Below, piece after piece: positions 25,636-40,000 of a stretch of 64,000 nt of DNA (positions within the stretch are counted from its first letter, which is position 1; each line of letters starts with the position of its first letter). A model generated the notes under the pieces. The model did not search any database. It worked only from the letters and a program-made list of their open reading frames with translations, and was not told the origin of the DNA. The position numbers and the translations under genes are program-made. This DNA is from an uncultured SAR116 cluster alpha proteobacterium (lineage in GTDB: Bacteria > Pseudomonadota > Alphaproteobacteria > Puniceispirillales > Marisalimonadaceae). Location of the stretch: assembly GCA_902622875.1 (NCBI GenBank), contig CACNRW010000006.1, forward strand, positions 32,076 through 96,075, in the 5' to 3' direction.

Positions 25636-27044
25636 AAAGTCCAAAAAATTTAGGAGTTATTCACTTTATTGGGATTGGTGGAATTGGAATGAGTGGAATT
25701 GCAGAGATTTTGTATCAATCCGGTTATTATGTTCAAGGAAGTGATATAGCTGATAGTAATAACACTGTTAGACTAAGAAAAATAGGGATAAAAGTTTATA
25801 TAGGACAAAAAAAATCAAACATTCTTAATGCAAAATTAGTTGTTGTGTCAACAGCAATTTCTGAAAGAAATGAAGAATATATGGCAGCAAAAAAAATGTT
25901 CCTACCAGTGGTTCATAGATCTGAAATGCTTGGTGAATTAATGCGCCTTAAACAATCAATTGCAATAGCTGGCACTCACGGAAAAACAACTACTACATCT
26001 CTAATTGCTAAGATGATTGAAGAAAATGGAATGGATCCCACAATTATAAATGGTGGCATTATTTCTTCATTGGGTAGTAATGCTAAACTAGGTAATGGTG
26101 AATGGATGGTTGTAGAAGCTGATGAGAGTGATGGCAGTTTTGCTAAATTAAACCCAACAGTTGCGATAATTACAAACATCGACTTAGAACACCTTGATTA
26201 TCATAAATCAGAGGAAAATTTAGAAAAAGCATTCTTGCATTTTGTATCATCAATACCATTTTATGGATTCGTTTGTCTTTGCATAGATAATCCGAGAACA
26301 CAAAAATTAATTTCAAAACTAGAAAATAAAAAAGTTATCACATATGGCTTGTCTGCAAATGCTGATATAAGAGCAACGAATATCTCTTATAAAAACAACA
26401 AAATGTTTTTTTCATTAAATATATCAAACATAAAAAATAATAGTAGTAAAAATTATGAAATAGAGTTTTCCATGATTGGATTACACAATATTCAAAATGC
26501 ACTTGCTACAATAGCGATAGGAATTGAACTAAACATACCAATTATAAAAATAAAGAAGACATTAAAGAATTTTACAGGTATTCAAAGACGATTTCAAGAA
26601 GTCGGAAATTTTAAAGATACGTGTATAATAGATGATTATGGACACCATCCAGTTGAAATAAGTTCTGCACTTGCTGCAGCAAGGCTTGTTGCACCCAAAC
26701 ATAAAATTATAAGTGTTTTTCAACCTCATCGTTATACTAGATTAAGAGATTTATTCGATGACTTCTGTAGCTGTTTTAATGATGCTGACCATGTTTTACT
26801 ACTGGATGTCTATTCTGCAGGTGAAGAACCAATTACTAATTTTGAAAGTACTAATTTAGAAGTTGGTTTATCCAATTATGGACACAAAAATGTGTCATAT
26901 ATTAAAGATCAAAAAGCTCTCATGACTATATTATTAGAACTTGCCAAACCAAAAGATTTAATAATTTGTCTTGGTGCTGGATCAATAACTAAAATTGCAA
27001 ACAAACTTGAAGATAATTTATATTATGAATGTAAAAATATTTAA
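25629..27044 (+). CDS. murC: UDP-N-acetylmuramate:L-alanine ligase
   Basis: This 471-aa Mur ligase has an N-terminal IHFIGIGGIGMSGIAEIL and the P-loop AIAGTHGKTTTTSLI. VVEADESDGSFAKLNPTVAIITNIDLEHLDYH follows, and the C-terminal DDYGHHPVEISSAL and VFQPHRYTRLRDL are MurC-typical. It starts the stem peptide by adding L-alanine to UDP-MurNAc in the cytoplasm. Its last 20 nt overlap the start of murB. Confidence 0.97.
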   Translation: MLKSPKNLGVIHFIGIGGIGMSGIAEILYQSGYYVQGSDIADSNNTVRLRKIGIKVYIGQKKSNILNAKLVVVSTAISERNEEYMAAKKMFLPVVHRSEMLGELMRLKQSIAIAGTHGKTTTTSLIAKMIEENGMDPTIINGGIISSLGSNAKLGNGEWMVVEADESDGSFAKLNPTVAIITNIDLEHLDYHKSEENLEKAFLHFVSSIPFYGFVCLCIDNPRTQKLISKLENKKVITYGLSANADIRATNISYKNNKMFFSLNISNIKNNSSKNYEIEFSMIGLHNIQNALATIAIGIELNIPIIKIKKTLKNFTGIQRRFQEVGNFKDTCIIDDYGHHPVEISSALAAARLVAPKHKIISVFQPHRYTRLRDLFDDFCSCFNDADHVLLLDVYSAGEEPITNFESTNLEVGLSNYGHKNVSYIKDQKALMTILLELAKPKDLIICLGAGSITKIANKLEDNLYYECKNI

Positions 27045-27918
27045 AAATAAATTTAGCAAATATATTGAATTAGACAAAAAATTGGCAAAATTTAATTGGT
27101 TTGGTGTAGGCGGTAATGCTGAAATACTTTTTGTTCCTGAGAATGAAGAAACTCTTTCATTTTTTTTAAAAAACAAACCTCAGTCTTATAAAGTTTTAGT
27201 AATTGGAGCTGGATCAAACCTTATTATTAGAGATAAAGGGATAAAAGGAATTGTATTAGTTACAAAAAAATTAAAAAAAATAAGTATAGATGATAATGGT
27301 ATCATCTCAGCACAAGCTGGAGCGACAGATGCAGAAGTTGCAAGATTTGCAAGAGATTATGAAAGAACTGGCCTAGAATTTTTACTTGGTATTCCTGGAA
27401 CAATTGGCGGAGGTATCAAAATGAATTCTGGAGCATTTGGCTCAGAGTTTAAAGATATTTTAATAGATGTAACAGCAATGAATCTTTCTGGTGAATTCAG
27501 AGTTTTTTCTATGAAAGAATTAGGTATGGAATATAGAGCAATTGGAATAAGTGATGATTGGGTATTTTGCAAAGCTCGTTTTAAAAGTGCCAGTGACAAT
27601 AAAAAAAATATAGAGGCTAAAATGAAGCAAATTCTTCGTTTAAGAAAAACAGCTCAACCAACTGGTGTCAAAACAGGAGGGAGCACATTTAAAAATCCTG
27701 CTGGTTATAAAGCTTGGAGGCTTATAGATCAAGCTGGTTGTAGAGGACTCAGAGTTGGTGATGCTATAATTTCAGAAAAACATTGTAACTTTATTATTAA
27801 TTTAAAAAATTCTACTGCTCAACAAATTGAAGAATTAGGAGAAATAGTAAAATCAAAGGTTTTTGAAACTTCTGGTATTAGATTGAATTGGGAAATACAA
27901 AGAGTTGGCATGAAATGA
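27025..27918 (+). CDS. murB: UDP-N-acetylenolpyruvoylglucosamine reductase
   Basis: The product is 297 aa from the ATG at 27025 (starting MNVKIF); a longer TTG start at 26995 would lie deeper inside murC and lacks family support. FAD-binding motifs are NWFGVGGNAEIL, VIGAGSNLIIRDKGIKGIV, and GIPGTIGGGIKMNSGAFG. Near the end, TGGSTFKNPAGYKAWRLIDQAG contains the active-site serine region. It reduces UDP-GlcNAc-enolpyruvate to UDP-MurNAc with NADPH. It overlaps murC by 20 nt and ddl by 4 nt. Confidence 0.95.
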   Translation: MNVKIFKNKFSKYIELDKKLAKFNWFGVGGNAEILFVPENEETLSFFLKNKPQSYKVLVIGAGSNLIIRDKGIKGIVLVTKKLKKISIDDNGIISAQAGATDAEVARFARDYERTGLEFLLGIPGTIGGGIKMNSGAFGSEFKDILIDVTAMNLSGEFRVFSMKELGMEYRAIGISDDWVFCKARFKSASDNKKNIEAKMKQILRLRKTAQPTGVKTGGSTFKNPAGYKAWRLIDQAGCRGLRVGDAIISEKHCNFIINLKNSTAQQIEELGEIVKSKVFETSGIRLNWEIQRVGMK

Positions 27919-28847
27919 AAATCATTGATAATATGCATGTTTTGTTATTACGGGGAGGTTTTGGTGCAGAAAGAGAAGTGTCTCTCAAATCTGCCAAAGC
28001 ATGTTCTGAAGCTATAAGAGAAAATGGGTTTAAAGTAACTGAGATCGATATCAGCGAAATAGATATAAATATTTTAATTAATATAAAAGCTGATGTTTGT
28101 TTTAATGCTTTACACGGCAATTCAGGTGAAAATGGTTCTATACAAGGATTATTAAATTTGTTGAAACTACCATACACACACTCTGGGGTATCAGCCTCCG
28201 CTATTGCTATGAATAAAATGCATTTTAAAAGACTAATAATTAATGCAACAGAAAATTCAGATGATCCAATAAATTTTCCTAAAACATTAGAAATTTTGCC
28301 TGGCTCTGGTATAGATTTCAAAAATCATAAAGGTGCTTTCGTCATTAAGCCTATTAATGGTGGTAGTTCAGTTGGAGTCCAAATTATAAGGGAAGGAGGT
28401 CAAATTCCAGTAATTAATGACACCAGTCATCACAATTTAATAGCAGAAGAATATGTTGGCTCTAAAGAACTTACAGTTACAGTTTTAAAAGAAGAAGCAT
28501 TATGTGTAACAGAAATTAAAACTACCCAAGATAAAGAGTTTTATAATTATAAGGCTAAATATGAAAGAAATGGATCAACACATGATATACCTGCAAACAT
28601 TCCAAAAAAAATATATGACCAAGCTATGTCATGGGCTTTAAGAGCCCATAAAATTTTAGGTTGCAAAGGTATTTCGAGAAGTGATTTCAGGTACGATGAT
28701 ATAAATGAAAAATTATATATGTTGGAAATTAATACTCAACCAGGCATGACTGAAACCTCTTTGTCTCCGGAGCAAGCCTTGTTTTGCAATATAAGCTTAA
28801 AGAATATGGTTAAGATTATTATTGAGGAGGCATCTTACGAATGTTAA
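27915..28847 (+). CDS. ddl: D-alanine-D-alanine ligase
   Basis: This 310-aa ATP-grasp enzyme starts at the ATG of the ATGA junction with murB; Met8 (NMHVLLLRGG) could also serve. Motifs are RGGFGAEREVSLKSAKA, then NALHGNSGENGSIQGLLNLL and KPINGGSSVGV. The Mg2+/ATP C-terminal segment LEINTQPGMTETSLSPEQA completes it. It supplies the D-Ala-D-Ala dipeptide used by MurF. It overlaps ftsQ by 7 nt. Confidence 0.96.
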   Translation: MKIIDNMHVLLLRGGFGAEREVSLKSAKACSEAIRENGFKVTEIDISEIDINILINIKADVCFNALHGNSGENGSIQGLLNLLKLPYTHSGVSASAIAMNKMHFKRLIINATENSDDPINFPKTLEILPGSGIDFKNHKGAFVIKPINGGSSVGVQIIREGGQIPVINDTSHHNLIAEEYVGSKELTVTVLKEEALCVTEIKTTQDKEFYNYKAKYERNGSTHDIPANIPKKIYDQAMSWALRAHKILGCKGISRSDFRYDDINEKLYMLEINTQPGMTETSLSPEQALFCNISLKNMVKIIIEEASYEC

Positions 28848-29659
28848 AATCAAATTTTAATAAAAAATACTATTTCAAAACAATATGTTATGGAATCGCA
28901 ACTAAAAAAATAATAAAACTAGTTAATTTATCATTCTTGTTTTTGTCTTTTTTATTTTCAATTGGATGGTATTTTTCTGAAAATTCAAATAAATTAAAAA
29001 CATTTAATCAATTACTTATAAATAATGGTTTTAGAATTGAAAATATAATTATTGCTGGTACTAATAATTTACCTAATGATTACATCAATGACATTATAAA
29101 AATATATAATAATGTAAATATTTTTAAAATTAATCTATCTACAATACATAATAAAATTATAAAAAATAGCTGGGTTAGAGAAGCTTATATTGAAAGAGTC
29201 CTTCCAAATACATTAAAAATTAAAATCCTAGAGAAGAAACCTATTGCGATTTGGCAAAACAAAAAAAATAATAACCTGGTAACTGCAAATGGTGATGTAA
29301 TATCTCACGGAAATATCCATATTTTTAAAAATGATTTCCCTATAATTAAAGGAAATAAATCAAAGGAAAATATATCCTCTATTTTGAGAATATTAGAAGC
29401 AAACAAAAATTTGTCTAAAAATGTTTGGTCATTGACATTTATAAATCAAAGAAGATGGGACTTACATTTTAATCAGGGATTAGTTGTCCGCTTGCCATCT
29501 CAGAATGTAAATAAAGCATGGAACAAAATTATTAAACTCCAACAAAATTATAATATTTTAAATCTTAGGCTCACAGAAATTGACCTCAGAAATCCTAAAC
29601 AAATTCTTGGCAAAATTAATTTTGACAAGAAGGTTATTTTCAAAAGGAAATATTTATGA
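28841..29659 (+). CDS. ftsQ: Cell division protein FtsQ
   Basis: This 272-aa bitopic protein has a basic cytoplasmic tail and a transmembrane helix at about 26-45 (LVNLSFLFLSFLFSIGWYF). A POTRA domain (about 60-130) follows, with IENIIIAGTNNLPNDYINDI and WVREAYIERVLPNTLKIKILEKKPIAIW. The beta domain contains ENLSKNVWSLTFINQRRWDLHF-like strands. FtsQ links early (FtsA/FtsZ/FtsK) and late (FtsL/B/W/I) divisome parts. It is unusually Lys/Asn-rich. It overlaps ftsA by 4 nt. Confidence 0.92.
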   Translation: MLKSNFNKKYYFKTICYGIATKKIIKLVNLSFLFLSFLFSIGWYFSENSNKLKTFNQLLINNGFRIENIIIAGTNNLPNDYINDIIKIYNNVNIFKINLSTIHNKIIKNSWVREAYIERVLPNTLKIKILEKKPIAIWQNKKNNNLVTANGDVISHGNIHIFKNDFPIIKGNKSKENISSILRILEANKNLSKNVWSLTFINQRRWDLHFNQGLVVRLPSQNVNKAWNKIIKLQQNYNILNLRLTEIDLRNPKQILGKINFDKKVIFKRKYL

Positions 29660-30912
29660 CAGTTATGAATAACATAAAGAGATCTAGTGATATATTTGCT
29701 GTAATTGATATTGGCAACACTAAGGTTTCCTCTCTTATAGGCTCATCTGCTAAAAATAATGATGTACAAGTTAAAGTTTTAGGATTTGGACAACATGCAT
29801 CTTTAGGAATTACTAATGGTATTGTTACAGATATGAAAGAAATAGCTAATTCAATTGCTAAGGCAGTGGAAGGAGCTGAAACCATGGCTGGATTTCCTAT
29901 TAATAACGTTACATGCAGTCTTTCTGGAGGAAGACCTATCATTAAAGTGACAAGAAACGAGTTACAAATTGAAAATGGTCAAGTTACGAAAAATGATTTA
30001 GCCAAAATTGAAAAAATGAATAAACCAAAAGTAATAGAAGATTATAAACTTTTGTCATCTTCAGTTATTAAATATTATATAGACAATAATACTCCGGTAG
30101 ATAATCCAATAGGGATACATACTGATAAGCTAATAGTTGAAGTGAGCAATTCCTACGGAAAAAAAGGAGTAATTAAAAATATTTCTAGTGCTATAGATTT
30201 ATGTCACTTATCAATTGATAATTTCATATTATGCTCTGAAGCTTCAGGTGTTTCCACACTGATTCAAGATGAAAGAACAAACGGAGCAATTATTATTGAC
30301 CTTGGTGGAAACCTTACGAGTATTGGTGTTTTTATTAATAATAAAATAATTTTTTCAGACTCTATTCCAATTGGAGGTATCCATATTACAAGTGATATAG
30401 TTCGGGGCTTAGGCGCTAAAGCAGAGGATGCTGAAAAAATTAAAATTTTATACGGATCTGCAATATCAAATGAAACTGACGAATATACAAAAATTGATGT
30501 GCCAATTATTTCTGATGATGGAGAAATAATAAATCAAAAAATACCAAAAGCCATGTTAACAGCAATAATAAAACCAAGGATTGAAGAAATTTTTGAAATT
30601 GTAAAAGAAAGACTAACATTTTTAAAATTAAGCAAGAGTTCAATAAATAAAGTTGTTTTGTGCGGTGGAGGTGCAAATCTTAACTATATCAGAGAATTTG
30701 CGTCGTTTTACTTAAGTACAAATGTTAGAATTGGACGACCAATTGGGTTAATAGACATACCAGAAATCGTTCACACCCCAACTTTTTCCTGCTTGACTGG
30801 ATTATTAATTAAAAGTTTGCAGCAAGAGAAAATACTAATTTCTAGTAATCAGAATTTAGGATTTTTCCATTATTTTGGAAGAATTGGCAATTGGCTTGAT
30901 GAGAATTTATAA
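29656..30912 (+). CDS. ftsA: Cell division protein FtsA
   Basis: This 418-aa actin-fold ATPase has [17 protein letters not shown] at the N-terminus (phosphate 1), [21 protein letters not shown] for the SHS2/1C region, and [16 protein letters not shown] (phosphate 2). [13 protein letters not shown] is the adenosine loop. The amphipathic C-terminal membrane helix is [16 protein letters not shown]. FtsA tethers FtsZ to the inner membrane. ftsZ follows after 38 nt, the first real gap in the cluster since mraZ. Confidence 0.95.
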   Translation: MTVMNNIKRSSDIFAVIDIGNTKVSSLIGSSAKNNDVQVKVLGFGQHASLGITNGIVTDMKEIANSIAKAVEGAETMAGFPINNVTCSLSGGRPIIKVTRNELQIENGQVTKNDLAKIEKMNKPKVIEDYKLLSSSVIKYYIDNNTPVDNPIGIHTDKLIVEVSNSYGKKGVIKNISSAIDLCHLSIDNFILCSEASGVSTLIQDERTNGAIIIDLGGNLTSIGVFINNKIIFSDSIPIGGIHITSDIVRGLGAKAEDAEKIKILYGSAISNETDEYTKIDVPIISDDGEIINQKIPKAMLTAIIKPRIEEIFEIVKERLTFLKLSKSSINKVVLCGGGANLNYIREFASFYLSTNVRIGRPIGLIDIPEIVHTPTFSCLTGLLIKSLQQEKILISSNQNLGFFHYFGRIGNWLDENL

Positions 30913-30950
30913 GACACAATTTAACTAATAATAAACTAAGGAGAAAGACA

Positions 30951-32519
30951 ATGACACTTAATCTTACTATTCCAGAAAATATAAATGACACCAAACCTCA
31001 AATATCAGTAATTGGAATTGGAGGAGCAGGTGGTAATGCCATCAACACTATGATCAATGCAAATATAGATCATATAGATTTTATTGCAGCAAATACTGAT
31101 GGACAAGCATTGTCTAGAAGTCTTACCCCAAGACAAATTCAACTTGGTAAAAATACAACTTTAGGTCTTGGCGCAGGTTCAGACGCTGAGACAGGTAGAA
31201 AAGCCGCCGAGGAATCAATTGAAGAAATTATTTCGGAGTTATGTGATGTTAATATGTTATTTATAACTACTGGAATGGGAGGTGGTACTGGTTCAGGTGC
31301 TGCCCCTGTTATTGCCAAGGTCGCAAGAGATAAAGGTATATTAACAGTAGCTGTAGTTACTAAACCTTTTGACTTCGAAGGAAAAAAACGCATGAAAGTT
31401 GCAGAAAGTGGATTAGCCTTATTAAAAGAAAATGTTGATACTTTGATTGTTATTCCAAACCAAAATCTGTTTAAGATAGCAAATGAAAAAACAACATTTG
31501 CCGAAGCTTTCAAAATGGCAGATGATGTACTTTATCAAGGTGTTTGCGGTATTACGAATTTAATAACAAACCCAGGAATGATCAATCTTGATTTTGCAGA
31601 TATTAAAACAGTCATGGGGAACATGGGTAAAGCAATGATGGGCACTGGTGAAAGCTCTGGTGAAGAAAGAGCTAAGAATGCAGCCCAATTAGCGCTTAAC
31701 AATCCATTACTAGACGATAGTAATATAAAAGGTGCCAAATCTATATTATTGAATATCCAAGGAGGTCCTGACATGGCTTTGTTTGAGGTAGATGAAGCAG
31801 CAAGTAAAATTAGAAATGAAGTTGATGAAGATGCAAATATTATTTTTGGATCATCGATAGATAATAATTTAGAAGGAATTATTAAGGTATCGGTCGTAGC
31901 CACAGGGATTAATCATGCAAAACTTGTAGATACAGAAATCGACTCTGATGAAATCTATGATAATAAAATTGATCTCAAAAATACTTCTGAACAGGAAGAT
32001 TTTGATACTTCAGAAAAAGAATTTAATAATCAAATAGATTTAGAAAGCCAGATAAACGAATTGGGAATAGACGAAAATTTAATTAAAGATGAAAGTATTT
32101 TTAATAATGAATCACATAAACCTAATTTATCTTCATCACATGAAAGCAAAGAGGACTTAAATCTTATTCTAGATCAAAAACCCAATAATCAATTTACTGA
32201 AACTAAATCTAAAACGTTATTTAATCGTTTTTCATCATTCTTCATAAATGACAAATCTAAGGAAATCAAGTTAGAACCAAGCCTAAATAAAGAAAATAAA
32301 TCTGTACATGAAGAGAAAATTTTAAATATGAATATGGATGAGCAAGATAAATCAGAAGTTTCAGTTAAAACTGATGATAATTTTGATTTATTTAGTAGTA
32401 AAAATCAAAGCGCACATTACGAACATCAAATCAACTTGACTGATATTGAACAAGAGACTAAGGATGTTGATGAGAAGGTTCTTGAAATTCCTGCTTTTTT
32501 AAGAAGACAGGCTAACTAA
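30951..32519 (+). CDS. ftsZ: Cell division GTPase FtsZ
   Basis: This 522-aa tubulin homologue has [18 protein letters not shown] nucleotide loops (seen as [13 protein letters not shown]), the tubulin signature [15 protein letters not shown], and the T7 loop [11 protein letters not shown]. The GTPase body ends near 320. It is followed by a long acidic, Asn/Ser-rich linker (about 325-508) and the conserved C-terminal peptide [10 protein letters not shown] that binds FtsA and other tethers. Alphaproteobacteria commonly have such long linkers. AAGGAG lies 7 nt before the ATG, giving ftsZ its own strong ribosome site inside the cluster. Confidence 0.97.
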   Translation: MTLNLTIPENINDTKPQISVIGIGGAGGNAINTMINANIDHIDFIAANTDGQALSRSLTPRQIQLGKNTTLGLGAGSDAETGRKAAEESIEEIISELCDVNMLFITTGMGGGTGSGAAPVIAKVARDKGILTVAVVTKPFDFEGKKRMKVAESGLALLKENVDTLIVIPNQNLFKIANEKTTFAEAFKMADDVLYQGVCGITNLITNPGMINLDFADIKTVMGNMGKAMMGTGESSGEERAKNAAQLALNNPLLDDSNIKGAKSILLNIQGGPDMALFEVDEAASKIRNEVDEDANIIFGSSIDNNLEGIIKVSVVATGINHAKLVDTEIDSDEIYDNKIDLKNTSEQEDFDTSEKEFNNQIDLESQINELGIDENLIKDESIFNNESHKPNLSSSHESKEDLNLILDQKPNNQFTETKSKTLFNRFSSFFINDKSKEIKLEPSLNKENKSVHEEKILNMNMDEQDKSEVSVKTDDNFDLFSSKNQSAHYEHQINLTDIEQETKDVDEKVLEIPAFLRRQAN

Positions 32520-32599
32520 TTTAGGGTTGAAACATTTAGTAATTATATGTGATTTGTAATTAATCATAATTAGCTTAGAAGTTAATTGAGGTTTTATAT

Positions 32600-33568
32600 A
32601 TGAATTACATCAATAACTTAACAAATTATAAAAGTGTTAATCAATCAACTTTGGCCAAGAAAATATTTTTTTCTGGTGTTGGTGTTCACAACGGTAGAGC
32701 TGTATCTATGAGTATTGAGCCTGGCGACATAAATACAGGTATAGTTTTTATAAGAACTGATATCAAAAGTAATAATGTTGTAAAAGCCTTAATTCAAAAC
32801 ACTTTTGATACCAGTCTTTGTACCAAAATTAAAAATAAGGATGGTGTTTCAATTTCAACAATAGAACATCTAATGGCTGCATTGAGTTCTTTGAGTATCG
32901 ATAATGCTGTAATTAAGATTAATAATTCAGAGTTACCTGCACTAGACGGAAGCTCTTATGATTATGTAAAAAAATTAATCATGGCAGGTATCAACATTCA
33001 ATATGCTAGTAAAAGTTACATAAAAGTAATAAGAAAAATAAAAGTTAAAGATGGTGAAAGATATATATCTATTTCTCCATCTAATAATTTAACAATTGAT
33101 ATAACTATTGATTACCCAAATACAATAATAGGAAAATCTAAATTCTATTACTCCCATTCAAGAGAGAATTTTATTGCCCAATTATCAGAAGCCAGGACAT
33201 ATACTTTTTTTGAAAACATCAAAAAAATGAGAACTGCTGGCCTTGCCATGGGAGGCAACCTCAACAATGCTCTAGTTGTTGATAAATTTAAAGTATTAAA
33301 CCCAGATGGTCTTAGGTTTGAAAAAGAATTTGTTAAACATAAGACATTAGATTGTATAGGTGATTTTTATTTACTGGGAATGCCGTTAATAGGGAAAGTC
33401 AATTGTTTTGCTCCTGGCCATAAACTTAATCAAATGTTTGTTAGAGAAATACTTAAAGATAAAAAAAATTTTATTATTGAAAATGCTGTAAATAACCAAT
33501 GCCCAGGAAAAATTTATGATACTTTAAGAAAAAATTATTCATCTGAAAGTAAAACTTACGTTGCCTAA
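32600..33568 (+). CDS. lpxC: UDP-3-O-acyl-N-acetylglucosamine deacetylase
   Basis: This 322-aa zinc enzyme has the SGVGVHNGRAVSMSIEP N-terminus and the zinc-binding STIEHLMAALSSL. ALDGSSYDYV and SEARTYTF follow; then GGNLNNALVV, the KHKTLDCIGDFYLLG motif with further metal ligands, and APGHKLNQMFVREIL with the catalytic His. It performs the committed step of lipid A synthesis. GAGG lies 9 nt before the ATG. The 80-nt gap after ftsZ is AT-rich and may hold a separate promoter. Confidence 0.96.
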   Translation: MNYINNLTNYKSVNQSTLAKKIFFSGVGVHNGRAVSMSIEPGDINTGIVFIRTDIKSNNVVKALIQNTFDTSLCTKIKNKDGVSISTIEHLMAALSSLSIDNAVIKINNSELPALDGSSYDYVKKLIMAGINIQYASKSYIKVIRKIKVKDGERYISISPSNNLTIDITIDYPNTIIGKSKFYYSHSRENFIAQLSEARTYTFFENIKKMRTAGLAMGGNLNNALVVDKFKVLNPDGLRFEKEFVKHKTLDCIGDFYLLGMPLIGKVNCFAPGHKLNQMFVREILKDKKNFIIENAVNNQCPGKIYDTLRKNYSSESKTYVA

Positions 33569-33658
33569 TTAAAATATTAATCATCAACTAGTTTTTTAAT
33601 ATACATTTTCATTTATAAATAATAAAAGTAATATAAAATATTTATAGTTGGAAATTAT

Positions 33659-34492
33659 ATGATGATAAGCACAAAAAAATATTATTTAATTTCAATAAAA
33701 TCTTTAATTTTTTTTATTTTATTAATTAGTTGTAGTTCAAGTCAAAAAGACAAAGAAACTGCAGTGCTAAACGATGTAGAAACTTATCAAAGAGGATTAT
33801 CATCTTTAGAAAAGAGTGATTATAAGAAGGCTGTTGATGAATTTAATAATCTCTCTCTAAATCATCCTTTTTCGTCGTTAGCCAAAAAATCAGACATAAT
33901 GACTGCATATTCCCTTTACGAAAATAATGAGATTAAAAAAGCTATTGGTAAATTAGAAAATTATATTGAAATGAACCCTAAAGATGATTTTTCTGACTAC
34001 GCTCATTATCTTTTGGCGATGTGTTATTATATTCAAGTTTCAAGTCAAGGTAGAGATCCTAGTTTATCAAAAAAAGCTTTAAACTCTTTTAAGCTTATAT
34101 TAACAAAATACCCTAATAGTAAATATGCAAAAGATTCTAGGATAAAAATTGAATATATTCAAAATGCATTAGCTGTAAATGAATTAAATATTGGAAAATT
34201 CTATTTAAAAAAAAATGCACCAGCCAGTTCAATAAAAAGATTTAAATCTATTCTGCAAAACTATCAAAATACTTCTGTAATACCAGAAACGTTATACAGG
34301 CTCACTGAAGCACTCTTGATGATTGGTCTTAAAAAAGAGGCTGTTAAAAGCGATGCTATATTGAAATATAATTTCCCAAATAATGAATGGACTAATTTAA
34401 GTAACAGTCTATTAAAAAAGAAGTCGTCATCTAGTAGAAAAGTAGGATTGACGAATTCTATTAAAAATTATTTTATAACAATTTTTGACTAA
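33659..34492 (+). CDS. bamD: Outer-membrane assembly lipoprotein BamD
   Basis: The 277-aa product starts with a lipoprotein signal: a basic end and hydrophobic stretch SLIFFILLISC, with the lipobox cysteine at about 25, then SSSQKDKE. Five TPR-like helices follow (YQRGLSSLEKSDYKKAVDEFNNL, YAHYLLAMCYYIQVSSQGRDPSLSKKALNSFKLIL), matching BamD/ComL. BamD with BamA folds beta-barrel proteins into the outer membrane. Its position after lpxC and before recN is the usual alphaproteobacterial order. recN begins 5 nt later. Confidence 0.93.
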   Translation: MMISTKKYYLISIKSLIFFILLISCSSSQKDKETAVLNDVETYQRGLSSLEKSDYKKAVDEFNNLSLNHPFSSLAKKSDIMTAYSLYENNEIKKAIGKLENYIEMNPKDDFSDYAHYLLAMCYYIQVSSQGRDPSLSKKALNSFKLILTKYPNSKYAKDSRIKIEYIQNALAVNELNIGKFYLKKNAPASSIKRFKSILQNYQNTSVIPETLYRLTEALLMIGLKKEAVKSDAILKYNFPNNEWTNLSNSLLKKKSSSSRKVGLTNSIKNYFITIFD

Positions 34493-34497
34493 TTAAA

Positions 34498-36159
34498 ATG
34501 TTAAAAGAATTAATAATTAAAAATATTGTTCTTATAAAATCTTTAAAAATTGAATTTAATAAAGGTCTTTCTGTGCTAACTGGAGAGACAGGTACTGGAA
34601 AATCAATTCTTTTAGATAGTTTAGGATTAATTTTAGGTAATAGAGTTGACTTTAGTTTAATTAGAAAAGAAGAGTATGAAGCTTCAGTTACTGCACTTTT
34701 TCTTGTTCCAGACACTCATCCTGTAGCTCAAATTTTAAGTAAATATAATATTGAATTTGAAAATGAGCTAATAATAAGACGTAATATTAATTCTGATGCA
34801 AAATCTAAATGCTTCATTAATGATATATTGATAACTCGCAACGCTTTGTCCGAAATAACTGACTGCTTAATTGAATTACAAGGTCAATTTGAAGATAGGG
34901 GATTGTTAAACATTAAAACTCATTTGTCTCTTTTAGATATATTTTCAAATCATAATCATTTAATAGAAATTACAAAAATATCCTTTCATAAAATGGTAGA
35001 ATTACAGAGAAAAATAAAAGAAGCCGAAATACTTGAAAAAAAAGCAACTAATGATGGCGAATGGATAAAAGAATCATTTAATCAGTTAGACTTATTAGAC
35101 CCTCAATTAGGTGAAGAAGATAAATTAAATCAAACTAAGTTATTTTTAAATAACCGTGAAAAAATTTTTATAGCTATTAATCAAGCAAAAACAATTATAG
35201 ATGATGAGCTAGGAATTGAAGATTTAATTAATAAACTTTTTAAAACATTTGATAACGTTAAATCAATTGATCGTTTTAATATTAACCAAGCCATTGACAT
35301 TATTGATAGAATCAAAGTTGATGCAGAAGAACTAAAATCTATCGTAAATAGTGAAGTTAGTGAGATGAGTGGGGATACGCAAAACATAGAATTAATAAAT
35401 GACAGACTCCATGAATTAAGATCACAAGCACGTAAACATAATTGCACTGTTGATGATCTTGTTAAGATAAAAAGTGAGCTAAAGCTAAAGATAGATAAAA
35501 TTGATAACAACAAATATGAAATTGATAAACTGCAAAAAGAATATGAAAAACTAAAAATTGAGTTTTTTTCAAATAGTAAGTTACTTTCTGAAAGTAGACG
35601 TAAATCCGCTATGAACCTATCACAAAAAATAAATGAAGAATTACCTCATCTAAAATTAGAAAATGCAAATTTTAAAGTTCAGTTTGAAGATTTGGAATTG
35701 GAAAACATATCTGAGAGAGGTATGGATAGAGTAACTTTTTTAGCATCAACTAATACTGGTGCTAATGCTCTACCAATAAATAAAATTGCATCTGGAGGAG
35801 AATTATCAAGATTTTTGTTAGCAATAAAAGTTGTACTTGAAACTGTAATACATAAAAGAACAATAATTTTTGACGAAATTGACTCTGGAATTGGAGGGGC
35901 AGTAGCTAATGCAGTAGGTATCAGACTTGCTAAATTAGGAGATAATTATCAAACTATGGTAGTAACTCATTCCCCACAAGTTACTTCAAAAGGACATTAC
36001 CACTATCTTGTTCAAAAAAATAATAATGAAAATAACATTACGACAAATGTTATTCAATTAAACGAAAATCAAAAAGTAGAAGAAATTGCAAGAATGGTGT
36101 CAGGAAGCATTATAACTAATGAGGCTAGAGAAGCAGCTTCTAAACTATTAGATACTTGA
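34498..36159 (+). CDS. recN: DNA repair protein RecN (SMC-like ATPase)
   Basis: This 553-aa SMC-family ATPase has Walker A GETGTGKS at 29-36. Two coiled coils make up the middle (about 160-370). The C-terminal half-domain carries the signature IASGGELSRFLLAIK, Walker B TIIFDEIDSGIGG and the ATPase segment VVTHSPQVTSKGHYHYLV. RecN helps repair double-strand breaks with RecA. The Q-loop region reads LQGQFEDRG (127-135), where most RecN proteins have HGQHD or HGQHE. The protein is otherwise complete. It is 3 nt from ligA. Confidence 0.95.
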   Translation: MLKELIIKNIVLIKSLKIEFNKGLSVLTGETGTGKSILLDSLGLILGNRVDFSLIRKEEYEASVTALFLVPDTHPVAQILSKYNIEFENELIIRRNINSDAKSKCFINDILITRNALSEITDCLIELQGQFEDRGLLNIKTHLSLLDIFSNHNHLIEITKISFHKMVELQRKIKEAEILEKKATNDGEWIKESFNQLDLLDPQLGEEDKLNQTKLFLNNREKIFIAINQAKTIIDDELGIEDLINKLFKTFDNVKSIDRFNINQAIDIIDRIKVDAEELKSIVNSEVSEMSGDTQNIELINDRLHELRSQARKHNCTVDDLVKIKSELKLKIDKIDNNKYEIDKLQKEYEKLKIEFFSNSKLLSESRRKSAMNLSQKINEELPHLKLENANFKVQFEDLELENISERGMDRVTFLASTNTGANALPINKIASGGELSRFLLAIKVVLETVIHKRTIIFDEIDSGIGGAVANAVGIRLAKLGDNYQTMVVTHSPQVTSKGHYHYLVQKNNNENNITTNVIQLNENQKVEEIARMVSGSIITNEAREAASKLLDT

Positions 36160-39992
<3,833 letters not shown>

Positions 39993-40000
39993 TTTCTTTT

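Noticed and set aside
33569..33658. AT-rich hairpin after lpxC as a terminator
   Set aside because: Only a six-pair TATTAA/TTAATA stem can be drawn, with no G-C pairs, so it is not credible.
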